From DASYAE01 sp036501535 (GTDB taxonomy: Bacteria; Actinomycetota; Actinomycetes; Streptomycetales; Catenulisporaceae): a stretch of 59,669 nt of DNA. The DNA lies in assembly GCA_036501535.1 (NCBI GenBank), contig DASYAE010000240.1:1-59669 (forward strand). The letters run 5' to 3'. Below the pieces are notes generated by a model. It had not been told where the DNA came from. It ran no database searches and worked only from the letters and a program-made list of their open reading frames with translations. Positions 31,916 through 39,822 of the stretch are shown piece after piece; positions within the stretch are counted from its first letter, which is position 1, and each line of letters opens with the position of its first letter. The translations under genes and the position numbers were made by a program.

Positions 31916-32718
31916 GCGTCGAGGGTATCGGCCAGTGAGACGTCGCTCAGCTCCGGCCCGAGGAACCGCCGGCCGATCTCCTTGAACTGCTCGGGGTCGC
32001 CGGTGGTGCGGAACTCGTGCCGGGGCGGTGCCAGCGTCTCGTCGCGCATGAGGTTGTTCTCGGCCAGCCGGCGGTAGACGTCCTTCGCGGTCTCCTCGGC
32101 GCTGGAGATGAGGGTGACCGGATCGCCCATGACGTACGAGATCACGCCGGTGAGCAGCGGGTAGTGGGTGCAGCCGAGGATGAGCGTGTCCACGCCGGCG
32201 TCGGCGACCGGGTCGAGGTATTCGTGCGCCACCTTGAGCAGCTCCTCGCCGGAGGTGACGCCCTCTTCGACGAACTCGACGAAGCGGGGGCAGGCCTGCG
32301 TGGTCAGCCGGATCTGCGGCGCGGCGGCGAGGGCGTCCTCATAGGACATCGAAGTGGCCGTCACCTGAGTGCAAATCACCCCGACGTGGTTGTTGCGGGT
32401 GGCGGAGACGGCGCGGCGGGCGGCGGGGTGGATCACTTCGACCACGGGCAGCGAGTAGCGTTCCCGGGCGTCCCGCAGCACCGCCGAGCTGGCCGCGTTG
32501 CAGGCGATGACCAGCATCTTGACTCCCTGGTCGACCAGCTGGTCGAGGCATTCCAGGGAGTACTGGCGCACCTGCGCGATGGACCGCGGGCCGTAGGGCG
32601 CGCGGGCCGTGTCCCCGAAGTAGAGGATCGGTTCGTGCGGGAGCTGATCGAGCAGGGCTCGCGCGACGGTCAGGCCGCCGAAGCCGCTGTCGAAGATTCC
32701 GATGGGAGCGTCTGCCAC
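31912..32718 (-). CDS. murI: glutamate racemase
   Basis: Makes D-glutamate for peptidoglycan by a two-base mechanism. The 268-residue protein has IGIFDSGFGGLTVARAL, the two catalytic cysteines in ACNAAS and GCTHYPLL, and YFGDTARAPYG. It heads the murI–rph–rdgB operon with 4-base overlaps, an order found in many actinobacteria. Confidence 0.95.
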   Translation of the reverse strand: MADAPIGIFDSGFGGLTVARALLDQLPHEPILYFGDTARAPYGPRSIAQVRQYSLECLDQLVDQGVKMLVIACNAASSAVLRDARERYSLPVVEVIHPAARRAVSATRNNHVGVICTQVTATSMSYEDALAAAPQIRLTTQACPRFVEFVEEGVTSGEELLKVAHEYLDPVADAGVDTLILGCTHYPLLTGVISYVMGDPVTLISSAEETAKDVYRRLAENNLMRDETLAPPRHEFRTTGDPEQFKEIGRRFLGPELSDVSLADTLDA

Positions 32719-32786
32719 TCAAGCACCATAGCTTGCTGTTGATGGTTATTGGGTTGCGCGGAGGCGACACGGACGCGCAATTCGTG

Positions 32787-33734
32787 TCACGCCCATAGCT
32801 GGCCTTCGAGGCGGTCCTCGGCTTCGTCGAGCGTGCCCTCATACGCTCCGGTGGACAGGTACTTCCAGCCGGCGTCGGCGACGATGAAGGCGATGTCGGC
32901 GCGCTCGCCTGCCTTGTGCGCGTTGCGCGCGATACCGAGAGCCGCGTGGAGGGCGCAGCCGGTGGAGATCCCGGCGAAGATGCCCTCCGCGGCCAGCAGC
33001 TCGCGCGTGCGGCGCAGCGCGTCGGCCGAGCCGACCGAGTAACGGGTCGTCAGCACGTCGGGGTCGTAGAGTTCGGGCACGAAGCCCTCGTCCAGGTTGC
33101 GCAGGCCGTAGATCAGATCGTCGTAGCGCGGCTCGGCCGCCACGATCTGGACGCCCGGCACCTTCTCGCGCAGGAACCGGCCGACGCCCATCAACGTGCC
33201 CGTGGTCCCGAGGCCGGCCACGAAGTGGGTGATGGTGGGCAGGTCCTCGAGGAGTTCCGGGCCGGTGGTGGTGTAGTGCGCCTGCGGGTGCGCCGGGTTG
33301 CCGTACTGGTACAGCATCACCCAGTCCGGGTGCTCGGCGGCCAGCCCCTTGGCCACGCGCACGGCCTCGTTGGAGCCGCCGGCCGCCGCCGAGGGGATGA
33401 TCTCCGAGCCCCACATGCGCAGCAGCTGCCGGCGTTCCTCGGAGGTGTTCTCCGGCATCACGCAGATCAGCCGGTAGCCCTTGAGCTTGGCCGCCATGGC
33501 CAGCGCGATGCCGGTGTTCCCGCTGGTCGGCTCAAGCAGCGTGGCGCCGGGGGCGAGCCGCCCCTCGGTCTCGGCCGCCTCGATCATCGCCAGCGCGGGC
33601 CGGTCCTTGACCGACCCGGTCGGATTGCGGTCCTCCAGCTTCGCCCACAGCCGCACCTCGGCCGAGGGCGAGAGGTTCGGCAGGCCGATCAGCGGGGTGT
33701 GGCCGATCGAGTCGAGCAGCGAGTCGTAGCGCAT
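32787..33734 (-). CDS. cysM: O-phosphoserine sulfhydrylase CysM
   Basis: PLP enzyme of fold type II that makes cysteine from O-phosphoserine using CysO thiocarboxylate as sulfur donor. The 315-residue protein matches M. tuberculosis CysM closely by eye: the PLP lysine lies in NPTGSVKDRPAL, the substrate loop in TSGNTGIAL, and the C-terminal segment DAGWKYLSTGAYEGTLDEAE is shared. The active-site lid at the C-terminus (LEGQLWA) is kept. GAGGGA precedes the ATG. It is downstream of cysO by 22 bases. Confidence 0.93.
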   Translation of the reverse strand: MRYDSLLDSIGHTPLIGLPNLSPSAEVRLWAKLEDRNPTGSVKDRPALAMIEAAETEGRLAPGATLLEPTSGNTGIALAMAAKLKGYRLICVMPENTSEERRQLLRMWGSEIIPSAAAGGSNEAVRVAKGLAAEHPDWVMLYQYGNPAHPQAHYTTTGPELLEDLPTITHFVAGLGTTGTLMGVGRFLREKVPGVQIVAAEPRYDDLIYGLRNLDEGFVPELYDPDVLTTRYSVGSADALRRTRELLAAEGIFAGISTGCALHAALGIARNAHKAGERADIAFIVADAGWKYLSTGAYEGTLDEAEDRLEGQLWA

Positions 33735-33756
33735 GGTGGCTCGGTTCCCTCGCAGG

Positions 33757-34035
33757 TCAGCGTGCGCCGCCGGCCACTGCCGGCAGCACCGTGACGGCGT
33801 CGCCGTCGGACAGCGGCGTGGTCAGACCGCCGGTGAAGCGCACGTCCTCGTCGTTGAGGTAGACGTTGACGAAGCGGCGCAGCTCGCCGTTCTCGATCAG
33901 CCGGTCGCGCAGGCCCGGGTGGCGCGCGTCGAGGTCTGCGATGAGGTCCTGCAGGGTTGCGCCGGCTGCCTCGACGCGCTTGGCGCCGTCGGTGTAGGTG
34001 CGCAAGATGGTCGGGATCGATACCTGGACGGCCAT
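33757..34035 (-). CDS. cysO: sulfur-carrier protein CysO (MoaD/ThiS family)
   Basis: Ubiquitin-like sulfur carrier for cysteine synthesis, 92 residues. SIPTILRTYTDGAKRV at the start and NVYLNDEDVRFTGGL and TVLPAVAGG near the end match CysO. The protein ends GGAR, two residues past the diglycine that must be exposed to be activated as a thiocarboxylate. A protease of the JAMM/Mec type would therefore be needed. None is adjacent. GAAGGAG precedes the ATG. A possible -10 element (TACAAT) lies near 34295–34300. Confidence 0.9.
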   Translation of the reverse strand: MAVQVSIPTILRTYTDGAKRVEAAGATLQDLIADLDARHPGLRDRLIENGELRRFVNVYLNDEDVRFTGGLTTPLSDGDAVTVLPAVAGGAR

Positions 34036-34319
34036 GGTGGTCTGCTCCTTCGGGCGCGGTCTGGGTCGTGGGCACTGATGTTCTGGACGTGTTCTGGACG
34101 CCGGTTCGGTCCGGCGCGGCGGAGCCGCGTGCCGGGGGCGCGGGTTCAGGGGCGGTCAGCTGCGCCGAACCCGGCTATGCAGTCCTCGTCATACACAGCG
34201 CGCTGGCCACGCGGCCGAGATCGACGTGACGGCGGCACACGAGCAGCTGGCCCGGGGCGGCGGAAGCGGTCACGTCTGGGAAACGCATGGTCTTATTGTA
34301 TCGATTCCCGAAGCAGTCT

Positions 34320-35600
34320 CTAAGAGGCGTCCGGAGGCTGAACGGCGAGTGCTCGGTAGCTCGAACGGGTGTCAGGGTGTTCCTCGCCGAGGATGCGGAC
34401 GCGGTCGGCGAGTATCGCTTGGTGCGTCGCGCGGGCCTCGGTGGCGCGGCCGAGCCCGGCGAGTGCTTCGGCTGCGGTGAAGCGGCCGTTCAGCCAGCCG
34501 GGGTGCGCGTCGCCGTGGCCGGCCCGGTACGCGGCGGCCGCGGATTCGGCGAGCGGCAGCGCTTCGGCGGGGCGGCTCTGCGTGATGAGCGCCGAGGCGA
34601 GGGCGACGGAGGCGGCCGCGCTGACGGTGTGGGCGCCGCCCCAGCGGGTCGCGGCCTGGTCGAGGGTGTAGCGGGCGGCGGTCTCGGCCTGGACCGGGTC
34701 GTCGAGGCTCTGCAGGGCGCGGCTCTGCACGATGTAGGCCTCGAAGTTCGCTAGAGCCTCGAAGCCGCGCTGTTCGACCAGCCCGTCGGAGCCCTGCGCG
34801 GACAGCTCGAGCGCGGTCTCCGGGTCGCCGGCGGACGCCAGGGCCCGCGCGCGCAGGATGATGGCCTTGAGGTAGTCCGGGTGGTGCGGGCCGAGCCGGC
34901 GCAGCAGCCGTTCGATCCGCCCGGCGAGCACGGTGTCGACCTGGGGCCACCAGCCCCGTATGCCCATGACGGTGAGCCGGACTTCGTCGGTCGCGGCCGC
35001 CGCCTCGGCGATCGCCGCCTCGGCTTCGCTGGGCTCGTCCTGGACGACAGCGTCCTGAGGCCCGGCGGCCGCAGCCGGGCGGCGGGCCGCCGCTCTGCTC
35101 AGTCCGAGCGCGTCGACGGCGACGAGGGCTTCGTCGCAGCGGCCGATCCCGGCCAGCATCAGGGCGTGGATCTGCCGGGCGAGCCGGGCCTCGGGGTGCT
35201 CGCGGCCGAGCAGCCGGATGGCATCCTGGGCGAGCTCGTCCGCGACGCGCTCGGCTTGGAGCGGGCGGCCGGCCTTGACCACCTGAGGTATGTGCGCGCG
35301 CCGCGCGTACAGGGTGGTCCGGTGGACCGGGCCGAAGACGCGGCGGCATTCGTCGGCCAGTTCGCGCAGCCGGACGTCCAGGTCGGGCGGGTCGCGGTAG
35401 GCGGTGCTGATCAGGAGGTCGGTGCGCAGCCTGAAGCGCAGGGCCGCCGTCGAGCTGAGGCTCCGGGCGCCGAGATCCGCGCACACGCCCGCATAGTGCT
35501 CGGCCGCCGCCTCACGGCCCGCGGCGCGCGCGTCCAGCATCGCCGTGCGCAGCTGGGTGATCTGCGCGATCAGCGCCTGCTTCTCCACCTGCTGGTTCAC
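34320..35600 (-). CDS. tetratricopeptide-repeat protein
   Basis: A cytoplasmic 426-residue alpha-helical protein. The C-terminal half contains TPR-like pairs (AIILRARALASAGDPETALE, ALASALITQSRPAEALPLAE and TAAEALAGLGRATEARATHQ), of the kind in AfsR/SARP-type and NB-ARC regulators. There is no DNA-binding, NTPase or membrane segment, so it may be a free scaffold. It lies 25 bases after disA on the same strand and may be expressed with it. Function is unknown. Confidence 0.8.
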   Translation of the reverse strand: MNQQVEKQALIAQITQLRTAMLDARAAGREAAAEHYAGVCADLGARSLSSTAALRFRLRTDLLISTAYRDPPDLDVRLRELADECRRVFGPVHRTTLYARRAHIPQVVKAGRPLQAERVADELAQDAIRLLGREHPEARLARQIHALMLAGIGRCDEALVAVDALGLSRAAARRPAAAAGPQDAVVQDEPSEAEAAIAEAAAATDEVRLTVMGIRGWWPQVDTVLAGRIERLLRRLGPHHPDYLKAIILRARALASAGDPETALELSAQGSDGLVEQRGFEALANFEAYIVQSRALQSLDDPVQAETAARYTLDQAATRWGGAHTVSAAASVALASALITQSRPAEALPLAESAAAAYRAGHGDAHPGWLNGRFTAAEALAGLGRATEARATHQAILADRVRILGEEHPDTRSSYRALAVQPPDAS

Positions 35601-35625
35601 GGCGAGCGGATCCGGTCAGCCGGCG

Positions 35626-36717
35626 TCACACATAGCGTTCGAGGATCGAGGACTCGGCCAGCCGGGACAGGCCCTCGCGCACGGTACGCGCCCGCGCCTC
35701 GCCGACGCCCTCGACCTCCTGCAGGTCGGCGACCGAGGCGGCGAGCAGCTTCTGCAGCCCGCCGAAGTGGTCGACCAGCCGGTCGATGACCGCGGAGGGC
35801 AGCCGCGGCACCTTGGCCAGCAGCCGGTAGCCGCGCGGCGAAGCGGCCGAGTCGAGCGATTCGGCGCCGCCGGCGAAGCCGAGCGCCTTGGCGACCATGC
35901 CCGGCTCGAGCAGGTCGGTGCGGGAGAGCCCGTCGAGGTCGCGCAGCACGTCGTCCACGGTGCGGTTGCGGCGGGCGGCCCGCTCGGGCAGGTAGTCCCG
36001 GCCGATCAGCTCCCGCTCCGGCTCGACTCCGGCGACCAGCTCGTCGAGCTGCAGCTCCAGCAGCCGGCCGTCCACGCCGAGCTGCACCACGTAGTCCTCG
36101 ATCTCGGCCGCGATGCGGCGCACCATCTCCAGCCGCTGCGCGACCTGCGCCACGTCCCGGGCGGTGACCAGGTCCTCGATCTCCAGCGCGGACAGCGTGC
36201 CGGCGACCTCGTCGAGCCGCAGCTTGTACCGCTCCAGGGTGGCCAGCGCCTGGTTCGCCTTGGACAGGATGACCCCGGAGTCCTCCAGCACGGTGCGCCG
36301 GTTCTCGTGGTAGAGCGCGATCAGCCGCATCGACTGGCTGACCGAGACGACCGGGAAGCCGGTCTGCCGGTTGACCCGCTCCGCGGTGCGGTGTCGGGTG
36401 CCGGTCTCCACGGTCGGGATCTCCGGGTCGGGCACGAACTGGACGCCGGCGCGCACGATCCGGGTGCACTCGCCGTCGAGCACCACGCCGCCGTCCATCT
36501 TGCACAGCTCGCGCAGCCGGGTCGCGGAGAACTCGACGTCGAGCACGAAGCCGCCGGTGCAGATGCTCTCGACCAGCTTGTCGAAGCCGAGCACGATCAG
36601 CGCGCCGGTGTTCCCGCGCAGGATCCGCTCGAGGCCGTCGCGCAGCGGGGTACCGGGGGCGAGCGCGGCCAGCGTGGCGCGCTGCGACTGCTCCGCGGTC
36701 CGTTCGGGGCTACTCAC
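35626..36717 (-). CDS. disA: diadenylate cyclase DisA
   Basis: Makes cyclic di-AMP from two ATP and scans DNA for damage. The 363-residue protein has the N-terminal DAC domain with TGTRHRTAERV (RHR motif), a coiled central helix region, and the C-terminal helix-hairpin-helix segment ADLQEVEGVGEARARTVREG. The other catalytic motif, normally DGA, is DGG here (KMDGGVVLDG). The metal-binding Asp is kept. GTG at 36717 has AGGAG upstream. It follows radA by 36 bases, the usual pairing, in which RadA restrains DisA. Confidence 0.93.
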   Translation of the reverse strand: MSSPERTAEQSQRATLAALAPGTPLRDGLERILRGNTGALIVLGFDKLVESICTGGFVLDVEFSATRLRELCKMDGGVVLDGECTRIVRAGVQFVPDPEIPTVETGTRHRTAERVNRQTGFPVVSVSQSMRLIALYHENRRTVLEDSGVILSKANQALATLERYKLRLDEVAGTLSALEIEDLVTARDVAQVAQRLEMVRRIAAEIEDYVVQLGVDGRLLELQLDELVAGVEPERELIGRDYLPERAARRNRTVDDVLRDLDGLSRTDLLEPGMVAKALGFAGGAESLDSAASPRGYRLLAKVPRLPSAVIDRLVDHFGGLQKLLAASVADLQEVEGVGEARARTVREGLSRLAESSILERYV

Positions 36718-36753
36718 GGCTCTCCTGAATAGGTATCGGTGGCGCAATAAATT

Positions 36754-38154
36754 TTAGCGGCTGATCATCTGATGGAGCGTAGCCAGCATGTCGGCGATGT
36801 CGGCCACTTGCAGAATGCGCATACCCTCCGGCACCTTCGGCGGATCCCCGCTCTCGGCCAGCCGCGGTACCAGCGCGGTGCGGAAGCCGAGCCGGGCGGC
36901 CTCGGACAGCCGCCGGTTCAGGCCGGTGACCGGGCGCACCTCGCCGGCCAGGCCGAGCTCGCCGAACGCGACCACGTCGGGCTGCAGCGGGTCGTCCACG
37001 GTTCCAGTGGTCATGGCCAGCGCGACGGCGAGGTCGGCGGCCGGGTCGATCAGCCGCACCCCGCCGACGGTGGCCGCGAACACGTCGTGCTTGCCGAGCG
37101 GGATCCGGCCGCGGCGCTCGAGCACCGCCATGATCATGGACACCCGCGAGCCGTCGAGTCCTGACGTGGCCCGCCGCGGCTGGGGCATGTTGGACGGCGC
37201 GACCAGCGCCTGGACCTCGCAGACCAGGGGCCGGCGGCCCTCCAGGGTGACGGTGACGCAGGTGCCGGGGACCGGCTCGCTGCGGGCGGAGAGGAACAGG
37301 CCGGACGGGTCCGGGAGGCCTCTGATGCCGCTGTCGTGCATCTCGAAGCAGCCGATCTCGTCGGTCGGCCCGTAGCGGTTCTTGGCGGCGCGCACCAGGC
37401 GCAGCGGCGAGTGCCGGTCGCCCTCGAACTGCAGCACCACGTCGACCAGGTGCTCGAGCACGCGCGGGCCGGCGATCGAGCCGTCCTTGGTGACGTGGCC
37501 GACCAGGATGACGGTCAGGTCGCGCTCCTTGGCGACCCGGATGAGTGCGGCGCTGACCTCGCGCACCTGGGTTACGCCGCCCGGCACACCGTCGACCTCG
37601 GCGGATGCGACGGTCTGCACCGAGTCGAGCACCAGCAGGCTCGGCTGCACCTGGTCGATGTGGCCGAGCACGGCGGCCAAGTCGGTCTCCGCGGCGAGGT
37701 AGAGGTCGGGGTCGAGCGCGCCGATGCGGTCCGCGCGCAGCCGGACCTGGGCGGTGGACTCCTCGCCGGTGACCACCAGGACCGGCCGGTCCGGGGACGC
37801 GCCGGCCGCGGCGACCTCCAGCAGCAGCGTGGACTTCCCCACGCCGGGCTCGCCGGCCAGCAGGATCACCGCGCCGGGCACGATGCCGCCGCCGAGCACC
37901 CGGTCGAGTTCCGGCACGCCGGTCGGCCGGGCCTTCGCGGTCGCCGCGCTGACCTGGCCGATCGGCCGGGCGGGTGCGGTGACCGGGCCGGGCTTCACGG
38001 TGCGCGGCTTCGGCACGCCGATCTCCTCGACGGTGCCGAAGGCCTGGCACTCGTAGCACCGGCCGACCCACTTCGTCGTAGTAGCACCGCACTCGGTGCA
38101 CCGGAAGGAGTCGCGCTGTGCGGTGCTGCGCGCGGATTTGCTGATGGTCGCCAC
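36754..38154 (-). CDS. radA: DNA repair protein RadA
   Basis: RecA-like ATPase that drives branch migration in recombination. The 466-residue protein has an N-terminal C4 zinc finger (CTEC and CYEC), a Walker A motif GEPGVGKSTLL, the RadA-specific KNRYG motif, and a C-terminal Lon-like domain. It starts from GTG at 38154, for which no strong ribosome binding site is visible. Product and neighbour DisA interact in other bacteria. Confidence 0.95.
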   Translation of the reverse strand: MATISKSARSTAQRDSFRCTECGATTTKWVGRCYECQAFGTVEEIGVPKPRTVKPGPVTAPARPIGQVSAATAKARPTGVPELDRVLGGGIVPGAVILLAGEPGVGKSTLLLEVAAAGASPDRPVLVVTGEESTAQVRLRADRIGALDPDLYLAAETDLAAVLGHIDQVQPSLLVLDSVQTVASAEVDGVPGGVTQVREVSAALIRVAKERDLTVILVGHVTKDGSIAGPRVLEHLVDVVLQFEGDRHSPLRLVRAAKNRYGPTDEIGCFEMHDSGIRGLPDPSGLFLSARSEPVPGTCVTVTLEGRRPLVCEVQALVAPSNMPQPRRATSGLDGSRVSMIMAVLERRGRIPLGKHDVFAATVGGVRLIDPAADLAVALAMTTGTVDDPLQPDVVAFGELGLAGEVRPVTGLNRRLSEAARLGFRTALVPRLAESGDPPKVPEGMRILQVADIADMLATLHQMISR

Positions 38155-38290
38155 GGGTCACGACGGTACCCGGAACGACTGACTGTAAGCTCTCTGCTCC
38201 GCGGCGCCGGGCCGGATCGCCTGGCGCGGATCGGCGCTTCGCGGGACGCATGATTCGGGAAAAGGTTGCGCGGGTATCCGATCCGAATCG

Positions 38291-38345
38291 CAAATCGGCG
38301 AAAACTCCAAGCCCCGCGAATTTTTGCCCTGTTTAAGCCGATTTG
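38291..38345. promoter_or_regulatory. inverted repeat in the radA–sigma gap
   Basis: Perfect 9-base arms CAAATCGGC (38291–38299) and GCCGATTTG (38337–38345) flank 37 bases with an AT-rich stretch (GAATTTTTGCCC). The gap lies between divergent radA and the sigma-like gene, so it could control either one. Confidence 0.55.
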
Positions 38346-38398
38346 TATGGTAACGAAAAGCTGCGGGGCGGGCGGCTCAGTGGAACTCGGATCACCGG

Positions 38399-39700
38399 AT
38401 GGATTACCGTCCTTCCGTGACTGACCGCGAACTGGTAACGGCGCTCAAGGCTGGCGACCGCCTCGCGGCCGGCCAGATGTACGACACATACGGAACGCGA
38501 CTCTACGCTTACTGCCACGAACTGCTCGGCGATCACAAGGTGGCCGGCGACGCGCTTCGGGACACCTTCATCGTCGCGGTGAACCGCGTGCGCGAACTGC
38601 GCCGCGCGGACGAATTCGGATCATGGCTGTACGCATTGGCCCGCACGGAATGCACGCGCCTCGGGATCAGCGACGAAATACCCACCGACGCGGCCGACGC
38701 GGTCCGCGGCGACCGGCTGGCCCGGTTCGCGCTGGACTGCTACGCGATGCTGCCGCCGGAGAGCCGCGAGGTGCTGGACCTGGCGTTCCGCCACCGGCTG
38801 GTGGACACCGACCTGGCCCGGGTGCTCGGCGTGACCGAGGCGGAGGCGGGCGACACCGTCTCCGGGGCCCAGGCGGACATGGAGAACACGCTGCTGGTCG
38901 TGCTCGCCGCGCGCACCGGCGACCCGAAGTGCAGCGAGGCCGCGGACCTCGGCCGGAAGTTCGACCGGCTCGACGGCAAGGAGATGGACTCCTGGCTGCA
39001 GTCGGTCGGCAAGCACGTCGACCGGTGCGAGGTCTGCGCGAACACGGTGAAGAACCGGCGCCCGCTGCGGCTGTTCGAGGAGCTGCCGCACTCGTTCATG
39101 CCGCCGGGGGTCCGGTCCCGGGTGCTGGAGAGCCTGCGCGACCCGGCCGGGGTGGACTTCGCCACCCGGATCGCGGACCGGGCCGGGCGGTTCGACGAGG
39201 ACGGATTCCCGATCGCCGGCGGCGGCGTGGGCTCGACCCGCAAGTGGCTGGTCCCGGCCGGGATCGGCGTCGGGGTGGTGGCGCTCGTGCTGATCGGATA
39301 CGCGTTCATGAGCGGCGGCTCGAACGGGACGCCGGCGGCGTCCACGACGCAGCAGGCGTCGATCTCGGCGAGCGCGAGCGCGACGAGCTCGGGTGTGAGC
39401 GCGCTCCCGCTGCCGTCCGGACCGAGCCCGTCGGCGGCCAGTTCGTCGCCGTCGATGGCGCAGACCACGTCGCAGGCGCAGCAGTGCCAGGAAGTGTCGA
39501 CGACCACGCCGATTCCGATGCTGTCGCCGGTCAATACGACCGTGCCGGTGCAGGTCACTGTGACAACTACCATCACTGTCTCGGCGTCTCCCTCGCCGAC
39601 GACCACTACTACGACGACTGTGACGACAAGCGACTCGCCGGTGACGAGCGAATCGCCGTACACGTACAACTCGCCGTACTCGCACCAGGTCTGCCAGTAA
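38399..39700 (+). CDS. one-piece ECF sigma/anti-sigma membrane protein
   Basis: A 433-residue fusion. Residues 8–90 resemble ECF sigma region 2 (ELVTALKAGDRLAAGQMYDT, WLYALARTECTR), and 112–165 resemble region 4 (MLPPESREVLDLAFRHRL). A zinc anti-sigma motif H-x3-C-x2-C follows (H206, C210, C213). One membrane helix lies near 283–304, and the outer part is about 130 residues rich in Ser and Thr with few cysteines. This is the layout of ECF groups with fused zinc-finger/membrane tails (ECF52-like). ATG at 38399 has a weak binding site; GTG at 38417 is possible. The signal sensed is unknown. Confidence 0.8.
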   Translation: MDYRPSVTDRELVTALKAGDRLAAGQMYDTYGTRLYAYCHELLGDHKVAGDALRDTFIVAVNRVRELRRADEFGSWLYALARTECTRLGISDEIPTDAADAVRGDRLARFALDCYAMLPPESREVLDLAFRHRLVDTDLARVLGVTEAEAGDTVSGAQADMENTLLVVLAARTGDPKCSEAADLGRKFDRLDGKEMDSWLQSVGKHVDRCEVCANTVKNRRPLRLFEELPHSFMPPGVRSRVLESLRDPAGVDFATRIADRAGRFDEDGFPIAGGGVGSTRKWLVPAGIGVGVVALVLIGYAFMSGGSNGTPAASTTQQASISASASATSSGVSALPLPSGPSPSAASSSPSMAQTTSQAQQCQEVSTTTPIPMLSPVNTTVPVQVTVTTTITVSASPSPTTTTTTTVTTSDSPVTSESPYTYNSPYSHQVCQ

Positions 39701-39781
39701 TTACGCGGCGTCAGGCAATATCACTCCATTGAGTGGTCGTACGGTGACGCACTGTCACTCGGTGGAGGGACAGCAGTTCAA

Positions 39782-39813
39782 GTAGGCGGCGCCGGATCCG
39801 TGGCGCCGCCTAC
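39782..39813 (+). terminator. hairpin before the second sigma fusion
   Basis: A 12-bp GC stem (39782–39793 with 39802–39813) with an 8-base loop lies between the two sigma-like genes. It ends only 9 bases before the GTG start of the second gene, so it is either a terminator of the first or a translational control element of the second. Confidence 0.6.
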
Positions 39814-39822
39814 GTTCGGGCT

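Noticed and set aside
38155..38398. A c-di-AMP (ydaO-type) riboswitch near disA/radA
   Set aside because: The gap is divergent and the conserved ydaO segments are not visible; only a simple inverted repeat was found.
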